64,000 nucleotides of DNA from Oscheius dolichura (taxonomy: Eukaryota > Nematoda > Chromadorea > Rhabditida > Rhabditidae), in the NCBI GenBank assembly GCA_932521035.1, contig OW051494.1, forward strand, positions 5,256,001 to 5,320,000. Direction: 5' to 3'. The notes under the pieces are model-generated. The model did not search any database and was not told where the DNA came from. It saw nothing but the letters and a program-made list of their open reading frames with translations. Shown one piece after another: positions 22,776 through 37,715 of this stretch. A program made the position numbers and the translations under genes. Positions within the stretch are counted from its first letter, which is position 1. Every line of letters starts with the position of its first letter.

Positions 22776-24595
22776 ATGAGAGTCTGCAACAAGCGCAATC
22801 GTCCTGCTCCACTCCAGTTTAATGGATTGCATGATCTAAAAAAGGGGCCTATAAGTTGCCCTAATTACTTCAACCCTTCGCTGTCTCCGAACACTCATAA
22901 CAACGTAAATTTTTCAGATGGTTTTTATTCAATGTAATTTAGGTTTTCAAGTTTGATACCGACCCTTTCCAGAGCGTACCAAGCTCTCCTTGGAGTCCTA
23001 TGCCAACGCCTTCGTTAACTGGTTGGTTTTTACTTGTGCCATATATTCGTGTATTTTAGACCTTTGGCAAGCCTTGCAAACGCTTACTCTTACGATATGC
23101 CAACAAAATGCTGCTTCTCCATGTCAGCTGCCTGAGACGCCTCAGCGCCTTACTACTAAAATGCCAGAAGTTTCCAGGAAGGTGTTTGTAGGTGGTCTTC
23201 CCACAAGTATTGAGAAAAGTAACGAATTCATTTAATTTTGCAAATCTCTTTACAGGCATAGTTGAAAAGGTTTTTGGAAAGTTTGGAGCTGTTGTTGTTG
23301 ATTGGCCTCGTTCTTCTAATCCTGATGAGAAAGGTATTGCCATTCAACTATATGATTATCTGTAATTAGCAAGCATTCACAGTAACGGTTACGTCTTTCT
23401 GATCTACGAGCAAATGGAATCGGTCCAAAATCTTATTTTGCATTGTCAGTTGATAGATAGCCGCTTCTTCTACTCGTTTGGATACGGAAATGTGAGCTTT
23501 GGCTAGTGTTTCGTTCATTATTTTTTTAACAGGCGCAGGTACGTCCTTGGTACATTAAGGACTGTGTCTATACTAACGATCCTAACGCTACCGTCGACAT
23601 CCGGAATACTGTTTTCCTTGGTGGCGTCCCGCGTCCAGCAACTGCTGGTATTGTACAATTGTTTAAACATTATTTTGTCTTTCAGAACAACTAGCAAAAC
23701 TTTTAAGCTGCTTTGGAGACGTTCTTTTTGCTAGTATAGACGTTGATCCGGACGTTTATTATCCCAAGGTAGTGCGAATATGTTTTCAGAGGAAATTGCA
23801 ACTTGCAGGGTGCCGCCCGAGTTATTTTTGCCGAACCCAAGTCTTTTATTAAAGCTATAAAGAAGCGATTCATTAAGATGGATATGCTTGAATGCCATAA
23901 AAAGGAGATTGAGATGAAACCATACGTTGTGGAAAATCAACTTTGTGATCAGTGCGAAATGCAAACCTCTAATTTATTTTGCATAGATCAGCAGTGTCTG
24001 CAGTACTATTGCGGGTTAGTTTTACTCAATTTGTTACATATAATTTTTTTCTCAAAGGAAAGTTGTTTACCCAATAACTTACTTTTTTCTCATAAAAACG
24101 CTTAAAAGCGGGATTAGGACATCGATGAATTTTCTTAAGCAGATAACTATCCTACCCTAATAATAGGCAGATCTCTGGGTCTGTCTGTCTGTAAGACCTG
24201 TCGTTTGTTCAGTTCGACGGTCGAAAACGAGAAAAGCAGAAAGTTTCGACCGTCAGGTCTTACTCGACTGTCAAATGTTGTTCGACCGATATAAACTAAT
24301 CCCAACGCGGCCAAAGGCCGTCGGAGGCATACGAGTCACAATTATAAGAATTTAAATTAATGCTTTTTTTGATTTTATAGAATGTGCTTTGATCATCTTC
24401 ATCAGGAGCCTCACAAGTCGAATCATCGTGTCGTTATCCGTGAAGGTGAAAGAACAATGGTAACGTAATTGTATGCACTTTTAGTATGCATTTTAGGATG
24501 TGCAAGGTGCGCACAACCTTCACTTATCTCGATCCTTAGATCATTACATCGGACAGGATGTTAACAATAATCCATTAAATTATGGCAGGCTTTGA
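22776..24595 (+). CDS. Cytoplasmic polyadenylation element-binding protein (CPEB)
   Basis: CPEB proteins bind U-rich 3' UTR elements and control poly(A) tail length and translation, especially in the germ line. The start at 22776 gives MRVCNKRNRPAPLQFNGLHD. RRM1 begins with SRKVFVGGLPTSIEKS (about 23175-23220) and contains GKFGAVVVDWPRS and GYVFLIYEQMESVQNLI. RPWYIKDC follows, then RRM2 with VFLGGVPRP, FASIDVDPDVYYPKGAARVI. The C-terminal zinc-binding region shows KPYVVENQLCDQCEM, CIDQQCLQYYC and MCFDHLHQEPHKSNHRVV. This order is diagnostic for CPEB. The stop TGA is at 24593-24595. The intron before the last cysteine cluster (about 24016-24380) is long because it contains a Helitron-type element. 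The C. elegans family has four members (cpb-1, -2, -3, fog-1). Which one this matches is undecided. Confidence 0.9.
24150..24335 (+). mobile_element. Non-autonomous Helitron-like element, copy 1, in a CPEB intron
   Basis: A 186 bp element inserted after A: its 5' end is TCCTACCCTAATAATAGGCA followed by a CTGTCTGTCTGT tract. Near the 3' end is a palindromic hairpin (GCGGCCAAAGGCCG), about ten bases, then CGAG (a degenerate CTRR) followed by T. An inverted copy at 47973-48153 has an intact CTGA end. 5' TC, 3' hairpin plus CTRR and insertion between A and T are Helitron hallmarks. No coding capacity. Confidence 0.8.
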
Positions 24596-24984
24596 TAAGC
24601 TTTCACATGTGGCTCCTCACACCTCAGCAGTTTTCTTAAGTAAGTTGTAATAATTCTGTTATATTTTGAGGTTATTTTCAATTACTTGCTACATTCTTGT
24701 AAATCAACCCATACATACAAACTTTATTTTTTTATGTTAGGTATACTATTGTCACTTTTTCTGTTAACGTTATAGGTTTTGTTTCTGTACGATAACTTCG
24801 TTCTTCCACTTTAATCAATTTGTTGCTTTGTCTTTCTTTAGAATGAACTGAAAATTACAAGCTTCTTTTACATCTACAAGTGTCGTAACTGTAACGATAA
24901 CTATATTGGTTGTGCTGCGTACCATGGCGCGATATTTTGTATTTCAAATCCCCGACTTGTGATTCAGTTTCATCGTGTTTCAGA

Positions 24985-27900
24985 ATGCCTCCAAAGAACA
25001 AATCTGTTTTAAAAACTGTTAATAACTATCAAAAAGATGTTTTGGAGAAGACGGAAGAACCGAAAAAGAAAGTTAGTTTTTCTTGCTAATTAGGTTATAG
25101 TTGTATAGAAGGTATTGAAAGAGCAGGAAAACAAAGCATCTGGTTCGGATACAATATTAGAAAACTGGAGCGATACTCTTGAAAAAGCGTTGACGGCCAA
25201 GCATCAGGTACTCGGTGACCACTTTGACGCAGAACGTTAATTGCAGAAAACTATTATAAAAATGCTTGCATCTAATGTAGATAAAGCTGTTGAGCAGCTT
25301 TCAGTAAATGAGTTGCGCAGAGCCTTATGGACGTCATCGTTTATTTCAGTACCTGAAGGTTAGTACAGAATTCTGTGAGAGAACAGAATTTTGATAAAGT
25401 TTTTTTTTGATTATTTTAAAATATAGGGCAGAAATTTTGTACCCGTGCATTACCGAAAATAGGAGTGAAAGCATCATACTATCTAATTAAGAAGGCCATT
25501 ATTGAAGAAAAAAGCACAAGGTTAGTCTTCATCAGCTAACATACTTGAAGGTTCCAGGCAAATATGGGATAGTTACGGCGAGCTAATTGGTACAGCATGG
25601 AAGTATTACAACAAGGAGGATGAAGATATTTGCCGAGAAATAGAGGTGCGATTAGCCATGATTAAGGTAGTTTCTAAGTTCAGGATGAAATAATGAAAGG
25701 GTTATTCCATGACGCCATTATGCTTGCAGATACCCTGAGCGAAAAATTTATGCATGTATGTGTTTATGTTTCCTTGTTTAACGTAATTTTAGACTCTTAT
25801 ATCGTTCAAAGGAGCAACTTGTTCGCTAAAGGCTAAGATGGATAACATGTTATATGAGTCTGCCAGAGTTGTCCTATGGAGAGGATGTGAAGTATAGCTA
25901 ACATGTTTCACAGATTATTTACGTAATATAGGCACCTAATAACAGAGTACGTTATCGTGCCTGCAAAGTTTTAATGGAGTTCTATCCATGGCGGCCTACC
26001 GATATTGAGGAACTTGAGAGAGCCTCGCAGAACCAGCACTCTAATTTCCTCAAAATGCTCAAGGATCCATGCTCAGAAATACGTAAAGAAGCAGCATACA
26101 AAGTACTGAAAACTTGCGCACAATACTGGAGTTACATCCCATCATATGGAAAGCGCCAATATCTGGCAATAGTGAGATTATAGCGAATACGCGAGAGATG
26201 CTGATTTCAGATATGTGATGAATTGATTCTTGATGCTGATCCTTCTGTACGGTTGGCAGTTCTTGAAGGAATGACGTATATGGTTATGGAATCTATCTGT
26301 TTAAATGCCGCCGAATCAGCGCTAAAATGTATCTGTCCTGTAGCCATTTATGATAAGAATGAACGGGTTCGCTTAGAAACCTTTAAGTTGTTAAGAAAAC
26401 TTATACCGAATAGATTCTTAAAGGTATGATTGTTGTAATATAAGAAACAGGTGATATTTAGTACTGGAGTATCGTGCCAATAGAAAAAATTATGGGATGT
26501 TTGGAAGCAGAGACGTCGGAATCTGTAAAAAAGGAAATAGTGCAATTAGTATTTACGAGTTTTTTTCAAAAGGATGAAAATGCAAATGAAACACTAAAAA
26601 GGTTGAACTATCTGTCAAAATACGGAAGAAATGCTGCTTTAACTTTCTATAGGCTCATTCTTCCCTTGAAACTGATATCTGTGGAAGATGCAGGTATTTT
26701 AATAATTTTTTTGTACCATTTTCGTTTCTTAGGAGAGCATCTGAAAGACATAGCCTTAGCCGTGTATAAATTTGCTTCTGGTAACTTTAGTGATGATTCT
26801 AAACTACTCGACGACACCATTGGCTCTTTAGCTGGTCCTATTGGTGAAATGAGCCTGAGTAAGTACATTTCTTTCGATATATTTATTTTTGCCAGATGAA
26901 CAGCATCCTAAATGGTCTAGAGTAAAACTTTTTATGGATTGTACTGTAGTCTTATATATGATGTTACTGCGTAATCCTAAATTTGATGAAAATAGAGCTT
27001 TAAAGGGCAAACTGGAGAAAGTCATGACAAAAGTGTTCAAGAAAATGTTTCAATGTTTTCGAGTATGTCACTTTTGGTTTTTTTATTTGTTCAATATTAC
27101 AGGAAACATCAGCCTTAGGAACTACAATGACACTAGGATCTCTGCTTCCACAACAAACATTGGCTAAAGAAAATCTCATTTCAAATGTGCTACAATATCT
27201 CAATGAAGAAGTAAGTGTGCAACGTGTAAATTACAAAATTTAGACTGACAATGCCGTCATAATGCCGTATTTGGAAGCAGTAATGCAATGGAACGCCGAC
27301 GCAGTGCTTCAAATAATAGCAGAAGGTATGAGCTGCAGACACGAAGACATTTACTTAATATTAGGTATAAATATAATTACGAACGATGTGAACACGTGTT
27401 CTCCGTCGTCGAAAAAGAATAGGACAGGAAAAGAGGTGTATATAATCACAACAATGCGAAAGTGAAATGTTATTTATAGATTTCTCCAACTAAAAAGGTC
27501 ACTAAGGCCATGTATTTCCTTTCTTATATCATTTCAAGTCTAGCTGCCAAAACAGTGCTAATAAACTATCATATTTTAGAACTACAAACGTTTTATAAGG
27601 TTTGCTTCTTTATGTCATTTGAAAGTTTAGTAGAATTTGCGTCCAACCAACAAATTAATAGAGGAACGACTGGCCCAGAAAACTTCAGAAGAATATAGAG
27701 AATTACATCTCAGTGATGATACTCTTATCGACCTATATATAATGAAGTATACATTGGTTTGTATTCTCTTAAACACAGTAAGTTTGGTTCGCTTTCATAG
27801 TATTTTTTAAGATCAAAACAGAGCGGCAAATAGAAGATTGTCTAAGTTATGTGAAAGATCTTTGTGACGATGCTCGATGGTTTGAAGAGCATATCCTTTC

Positions 27901-29062
27901 ATTATCAAATTTGTCACAAGGGAACATATGCAATTACGACTTTTTCTATAAACTGTCGAACGTAATACATTTTTGGTTTTGAAATGAAAGGTGAACTTCT
28001 AGGTAGTATTACGCAAAATGTGCGATGTGTTAATGTCATGGGACTTTGCTGAAAATTCCGTACAACCAGAAGTAAATCATAATACTTCCGCTTCTATTAG
28101 GGAAATTGTGGAAACAAACTTTATTGAATCGTTTAAAAGGTGGGTATTTCTTTTTGTTTAAAAAAATCGTTGATATATTAGGATTGGTTATGCCTTCTTG
28201 AAGGAAACCACCCCATCAGAGTGTATACCGTCTGTTTTTAATGCTGCAAGACAGTTACTTATTCTGGTTCACTTTTATTTCGTGATTTTTATTTATTTTT
28301 GTATCCAGAATCCTGATGAGTCGGACCTCCCTGTTGCTACAATAATGTATGCTCCTACATGGATTATTGAACGCGTCGACAACGGTGACGAATTAGAAGA
28401 TAAACACATTGGTGAACAGTTATTTCATCTCTTAAAGGTGATATCCGACTCACCTGCGTTCGCCCCAAAGACGTAAGCTTTATAGTTTCTATTAAGTGAT
28501 TAATAGATATACACACCAGCTGGCACAAACACTCATAGACGCCATGACCTGGATAATCCAGGATGCGTCAGATTGCCCTGATCCACGTGAACACAATTTC
28601 GAAATACCACGGTTTATTGAAGTGCTACTTTTTGAATCTATTAGAAGACATGCAGGGCTATTTAAGTAAATTCTTAGAATAGCTTCAGAGAAACGTTTCC
28701 TTCAGAATTTTTCTTGGAGCCTTGAAGGAACGTATTATGTCACGCGACCTCTTTATTGGAGCCGAAGATCAGTATCCAGAGTTATCAAAAAGTATGATCG
28801 ACTTGTTGGTATTAGGCGCTTGTGCGCAATTAACGCATATTTGTTTTTTAAACCCTGATGCATTACAAACAAAAAAGAAAGAAACAGGTACATCAATTAA
28901 ACACATATATTGTTCTGTTAAGAGAAGGGCGAAAAGAATGATGTAGCCGATGACATATTAACTTGGCTGAAGAAGCGTGTTGATATGGTTGAAGCTGACG
29001 ACATCCAAGGAACAATTGATAACTTGCTAGCAGCGCAAGTAAAATCTATGCTGCCCTCATAA
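24985..29062 (+). CDS. capg-2: Condensin-II non-SMC subunit G2 (NCAPG2)
   Basis: A HEAT-repeat subunit of condensin II, which compacts mitotic and meiotic chromosomes. The start at 24985 (MPPKNKSVLKTVNNYQKDVL) follows GTGTTTCAG by one base. The conserved HEAT block is clear at 25930-26560: APNNRVRYRACKVLMEFYPW, NFLKMLKDPCSEIRKEAAYK, ICDELILDADPSVRLAVLEG and YDKNERVRLETFKLLRKLIP with YWSIVPIEKIMGCLEAE, closely following the order in animal NCAPG2. Exons continue through HEAT-like helices to a TAA at 29060-29062 (AAQVKSMLPS end). The gene has more than fifteen introns, mostly 35-60 nt. It begins 390 bp after CPEB on the same strand. The C-terminal part is divergent, so exon borders after 27.2 kb are less sure. 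Confidence 0.85.
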
Positions 29063-29378
29063 CTAACATATCTGTAGCTCATTCATGATCTCATTTACAT
29101 AAATTCATCAAAAATTACTATGCGTTACATCTATGTAGCAAGTAACCTTGAATTCGGGTTGCAATTTTTTTGTTGTTGAAATAATTGAAATTGACCATTG
29201 ACATTTATTATCGATTTTCATTCATTTCTTATTTTGCTATAAAATCAGCCACCATATTTTGGTAACATGCAAGAGGGGTCTGTAGTTTGCTAGAGTAATA
29301 AAACAGCGCACGCAACGATCTTTCAAGATTAGTTATGAATTTTAGGAAGACGTATTGATTTTGATTGTCTCTGTCCAT
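29063..29378. other. Intergenic AT-rich stretch
   Basis: This is the 3' flank of NCAPG2. No gene, RNA or element is recognised. Confidence 0.4.
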
Positions 29379-29715
29379 AATGTGCGATAAAGACGATTCT
29401 ATGGAAGAGGGCGAGGTTTGGGTCGATACTATATATAGTCTGTCAAGAAAAAAGGCAGTTAGATCTTGTATGTCGTCTTTTTTCTTGACAGACTATATAT
29501 AACCCGTTTCAAAAAGAAAAGGGACGATTTTTTTTCTAAGTATAAAGATGGCAAATAGTGGAATTCCCACCTCGCCGTTCGACTTTAGCTTTTTCCATAC
29601 GAACAAAGGTACATCGAGGCTCGTTGCTGGGCTCTTTCAGTTTGTCCAAAGAATTGGGTGCAATGTTCGCAAATTCTTTTGCTTTTTTGAGTCCGCCCGT
29701 CGAGGCAGACCTTTA
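29379..29715 (+). other. Possible small unassigned gene around a TA-type MITE
   Basis: An ATG at 29379 opens MCDKDDSMEEGE before a possible donor. The next AG-preceded frame (after 29520) reads KRDDFFSKYKDGK and stops. Further along, after CTTTCAG near 29640, a frame reads LSKELGAMFANSFAF. These pieces could be exons of one or two tiny genes, but no join was found that keeps all of them in frame and no family is recognised. Confidence 0.2.
29430..29501. mobile_element. Short TA-type MITE with 25 bp terminal inverted repeats
   Basis: 72 bp including flanking TA steps. The ends are TATATATAGTCTGTCAAG plus an A-run, and its exact inverse. Inverted repeats of about 25 bp enclose a 20-25 bp loop. 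TA at both ends fits a Tc1/mariner-derived miniature element, an inference from the target step only. Confidence 0.7.
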
Positions 29716-29939
29716 ATGTCGGGGTGTGTCCCGCTGGCACCGAACAAAAATCTGCGCTTATTACTGTCCAAGATTTCCTGCTACAGACTATTTACTTCTT
29801 AGTATGTACCAGTAGCACTCACTCCTTGTTTGAAATGTCTATGATAAACGTAAAACCGATAAGAGCTCTTCATCCCTGTAGAGAAACTACTAGTTTGTTT
29901 TGCACTTTAATCTTCTGTATATTATTAATCATTTTCCAG

Positions 29940-31242
<1,303 letters not shown>

Positions 31243-31388
31243 TTTAAAAAGTTTCATATTTAAGCTGTAGCGAGAGTGTTTTACATATAAACTGTTTATT
31301 GATCTTAACATCGTCTTACTTTTTATGTTATCTACCATACGCGGTATTGAAATTTAAAAAAAAAACGTTTGTAGTCTAGAGAATTCAG

Positions 31389-32900
31389 ATGTTGCGAAAA
31401 GCCATATTTTCTCTATCCAGAACTGGGCCTATTGTACGAACGCTGGCAAACAGTTCTGAAGGCAAAGGGGTTAGTCTAACTTTAACTACTAGTTTTCACT
31501 TATGAGTGGCGCTATCTAATTTTCTATTCCTTATTTCATAACTAACGGTTTAGCCAAAAGATCCTTCGCCTAAACAAGTTCTTGGTGAAGAAATTTTAGA
31601 TGCTGTAAATAATGTCGTCGATGATATTCACCGGGATAATAGGGAGGCGAAGAAAACGTTGGTTTACGGGAAATCCCGGCCATTATTATTTTTAGAGCCA
31701 AAGGCACACTTTTAAATAAATTAATGTCCCATGAAAAGGGTACATTTGAAGTGGCCGCGGCCGCTCAGAAGACAGAGATGTTGGATGATCCTTCTCTACG
31801 AAATTTACTAGATTTTGTAACTACAGGGCCCAAAAAAACAACTCCAAGGTGTTTATCATGAAGGCTTTTCTAAGTGATTTGTTTCAGAGCGATTTTGGCT
31901 CGAAAGGAAAAGCAAGGTATAGTTATGCTAAGGAAGGAAATATTCTACCAAGCTAAACAAGTGGGTTTTACAGTTTTTGCATAATGAATTTGATAGGAAG
32001 GCTTTTCGGCCGCTGAAGCTCAACGAATTGCTGAGAGCGCCGTGGAAAAAGCAAAGGAACGTGTTGAAAAGCAACGACAAGCTCAATTAGATAACAGAAC
32101 TGCCGAAAAGGAAGTACAGCAAGAAAAAACGAAGAGAAGCGAAAAAGAGCAGAGACTTTTCGAATTAGCATATGAAGCCGCTGAGTATGGATACACTTCA
32201 TTTTCCTTTACTTTGTACTTCTTTAGAAAAATGTTGTATCAAGACGAATTGACCAAGGCGGCAGCAAAAGGCAAGTCTTTGGTAAAACCCGACCCAAGCA
32301 TCGGATCTTTGCTAAATACCGAAAGTAGATTAAATATATTCACGACGTTAGAAGGAACAAAAGAAGCTCCACTTGGCTTTTGGGATGATTGGGATCTTCG
32401 GGCTGCCAGGTTTGAAAGCGTTTGTTCTTTATTTTTCTTAGGATTATGAACCAGTCTATGGGCCCTGAAAATGCCTTTGAAGAACAAACCGTCTGGACAC
32501 AAAAAGGGAAGCTATGGCCCTATCCCATCAATAATGAGTATTTATTAGGAGAAGAAGAAAATGTAGGTTTACAATTTACTGCATACGTTGAAATGTAGGT
32601 AAGCTTCATCGATCATATCTTCTTTGAAAGACATCTGCCCACTCTTGGTATACCAGAAACTGGACCTATCGCTCACTTTATGCATTTAGTAAGTTTAGCT
32701 CTTGGATACTTTGCATGTATACTTTGCCACGCGGAAATTAATTTTAGGTTTGCGTTGGTTTATCAAAAAATCCTTACATGACAGCAGCAAAGAAAATGGA
32801 GCATCTTCAGTGGTTCGCCAACTATTTCAATGCTGAAAAACAGAAGGTTGTTCACAAACTTCATGACGAAGAGCAAATCGCCATAGCACAAAGCGCCTAA
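31389..32900 (+). CDS. mrps-31: Mitochondrial small-subunit ribosomal protein mS31 (MRPS31)
   Basis: A protein of the mitochondrial small ribosomal subunit. The start at 31389 directly follows GAATTCAG and gives an N-terminus rich in Arg/Ser (MLRKAIFSLSRTGPIVRTLA) typical of a presequence. The central part is a long charged helix (SAVEKAKERVEKQRQAQ, RTAEKEVQQEKTKRSEKEQR). The conserved C-terminal mS31 region has ENAFEEQTVWTQKGKLWPYP, INNEYLLGEEE, FIDHIFFERHLP, GPIAHFMHLVCVGLSKNPYM and KKMEHLQWFANYFNAEK. The stop TAA is at 32898-32900. It follows MDH on the same strand at 146 bp. Confidence 0.88.
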
Positions 32901-33175
32901 TAGTCACTTGTACTGTAAGTAGGATACAAAAACGTTTCTTCTTGTTGTCAAATAATGTTGTTACTGTTTCATTATATAAATATAAAATTCAGACTGGGTG
33001 TAGAACTATTTTTACAATCTATAAAAAGACAATCGATATACAAATCTTTATAAAATTTACATAAATTAATGTAACATATAACGATGATATAACAAGGGGG
33101 TAGTTTTTGCGTTTCATCATTTTAATTCCCAAAACGTAAACGTATATCACCAGAAATATGTACTGAGGAGGCAGT

Positions 33176-35096
<1,921 letters not shown>

Positions 35097-37469
35097 TCAG
35101 AATTTCTCGTCTTCTTCTTCTTTCATCGGATCTTCTTTCTCGGGCGCGTAAACCATGGTTTTCTCGAAGACGCGCTTCCGCTTCGACATGAACAGTTTCT
35201 CGATCTGAACCCGACAAAATTCTTCCCAATAGACTCAAACCTCTTCGATCTCCAGGCCCTTTGTTTCAGGTATGAAGAAGTAGAAAATGACCAGCCCGAT
35301 AAGGGAAATTCCGGCGTAGAGGAAGAAAACACCTAGTCATTGTGGGAGGGGGGCGGGAGGACCCACCGAACTTAGTCATGGCCTCGCCGAGGGAGAGGAA
35401 TGTCAGGGAGATGGCCAGATTGAATATCCAGTTGGTGAAGGTCGCCAGGGAGACGCAGGTGCCCCTAGCCCAGGAGGGATAGACCTCACTATTGAACACC
35501 CACGGCATCGGCCCCATACCTAGACACCTGTCAGCCAAGGGGAGGGGGAGACTGACCGAAGGCGTAGCAGATGAGGTAGATCACCTGAACCCGACAATTA
35601 TCCCGCTAATAATTTCAAACCATGACGACGATGGGGGCAGCAGTCCATTTGGTCTCGCAATAGTTCGGATCGAAGGTGTAGTTGCCGGCGTTGGTCTCAC
35701 AGAATCCCACCTGAACGAGGGCATAGGTGGGAGAGACTGGGTTACGGTAGAGGTGGGATGGTCGGGGTCGACGTCTTTGGGGATGGGCAGACACTGTCCC
35801 GAGTGGGCGTCGGAGGTCGGGTGGCAGAATCCACAGGAACTCGAGGTCACACAGAAGTCGCAGTTGCTGAAGCCGGCACAGTGCTGGAGGGACTTGTTCT
35901 GGTCGGTTGTCACGTGGGAGAAGTCGATTCCGTCGTAGACATGGTCGGGCGACAACTTGGCAGAGTCCTGTCGATGGGCGGATAAGGACAACGAACAGGG
36001 CCAACCTTATTGACGGCGAGGAAAGCCCCTGCCATGAGACAGAGGGAGACGATCACGCCAACCATGGAGGCCAGGAGGATGGGACGACGGCCCAATTTCT
36101 CGATCAACCTCATCGGGGCTATTGTTCCAATTGCCTGTATGGCTGAAGAGGAGTCTCTGGCCGGCTGACAACTCACAGCTTATGCCACAGGAGATCCAGA
36201 TAGTGGTGATCTTGCTCTTCACACCGGCTGACTGGATAATGGTCCCCGTGTAGTACCTGTCATTTTATTTACTCGGACGAGGGCTAGACTCACAGGATGG
36301 TGTTGATGCCGATCAGCTGCTGGAACATCTGCATCGAGCAGCCCAGGAGGAGGGCCTTCCGGACGTGGGGAGTGCCCATCACCCTGACTATCGCCATCGT
36401 CTCCCCTGAAAATACGGAACTCTGCCACCGTTTCTGGCTCTGAACCGTTGTCTTTTTTGTGTTGTTCCTCTTCTTTCCGGGCGTCATTGATCTCGTCCAT
36501 TTCATACTGGACCCACTCCTCGTCTCCCGAGTAAACCTTGCCTAGTACCAGGCGGGCCTCGTCCTCCCGCCCCCTGGTCGCCAGATACCGGGGGGTGTCT
36601 GGAAGGTAGAGGAATCCCACAAACTGAAACTCTACTTTTTATATGAAAACGAAGGGGACGAGCCTGGAAAATGGCGGGGACAGCGGCCAGGGCGAACATC
36701 AGTCGCCAGCCGACGTTGTAGGGATCGACGAGGGCGAAGAGGGCGCCGCTGGCATTGGCCACGATGAACCCGCTGGCGATCATGAACTAGTCTGACTTTT
36801 CCCGTATAAAATGGACTGGCACCTGGTAGACGGTGACAAGAGTACCGCGAATGTGGGCCATGGATCCTTCGGCTATATATAGAGATACAATCATAATAAC
36901 TGTGCATACAAACCTATATAGACGGGGATGATCATCGATGCAAACCCTTAGCTTCTATTCTTTTTTTGTATTGGGAACGACTTACCGATGGCGAACCCGA
37001 GGAAGACGCGGCCGGCCAAAAGAGTCCATCTCTCCGGGGCAGCGGCACAGAGAACAGCTCCCACGGTGAAAATAGCACTGGCACACAGGATTATCACTCG
37101 GCGACCGAATCGGTCAGCCGCTGGGCCTGGGTCGAAAAGAATATGAACACTGAGAATGGACTCCTCTCACCCGCTACAAGGGCTCCTATCCCGGCCATGC
37201 CCGGGGTGATGCTAACTATTAACTCTTGCCAAACTGTCCCCATGTGCTTCATGCCCTTGTTGTCGGGAATAAACAGCATGGCCGACGAGACCACCCCCGT
37301 GTCATAGCCGAACAGGAGGCCGCCAATACATGCTTGGAGGGTCAGGAGGATGGTGTACAAAGAGATGTGGGGTATGGTGGATGGCCTTTTCCTGCCGGAG
37401 GACGAAAGATCTAACTGAGATTCTGCTGGCTTCAAAAAGACGAAAACTTACCGCAAAACCACCTGCCAT
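35097..37469 (-). CDS. Proton/myo-inositol cotransporter (HMIT, SLC2A13-type)
   Basis: Class III SLC2 sugar transporters of the HMIT type import myo-inositol with protons. From the start at 37469 (MAGGFA, then a 22 nt intron) the protein shows [18 protein letters not shown] (TM1), a [13 protein letters not shown] motif, [18 protein letters not shown] (PESPRY-type), [20 protein letters not shown] (QLS/QQ substrate site), [16 protein letters not shown] and [20 protein letters not shown], with the end [13 protein letters not shown] (PETKG). The long extracellular loop has a PSI-like cysteine cluster ([19 protein letters not shown]), as in HMIT members. The stop TGA is at 35097-35099. Introns include two ultra-short ones (37430-37451 and 36406-36428). 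C. elegans has three paralogues, hmit-1.1 to -1.3. The exact match is undecided. Confidence 0.9.
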
Positions 37470-37715
37470 TGAAAATAAAAAAGAGAGGAGGACGATGTAA
37501 TCAAGGGGCGGAAAACATCAACTGATCGGCTAACCCTCAATAATACGGTCGGTCGGAAGCGGGAGGAACACGTGTTGGACCTTATCGGCTACTGGCGGCC
37601 GATAATCGGGAATACTTTTGGAAGTTGCGGTTGGAAGACGGCTGGTCAAACAATCAACTTGTTTGTTCCTTTTCATAGAAACGCGTTTATGGATGGCACT
37701 TTTATTCGACGCCTT

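Noticed and set aside
24170-24200. CTGTCTGTCTGT microsatellite as a simple repeat
   Set aside because: It is part of the Helitron-like 5' end and is present in both copies, so it is not listed as a separate repeat.
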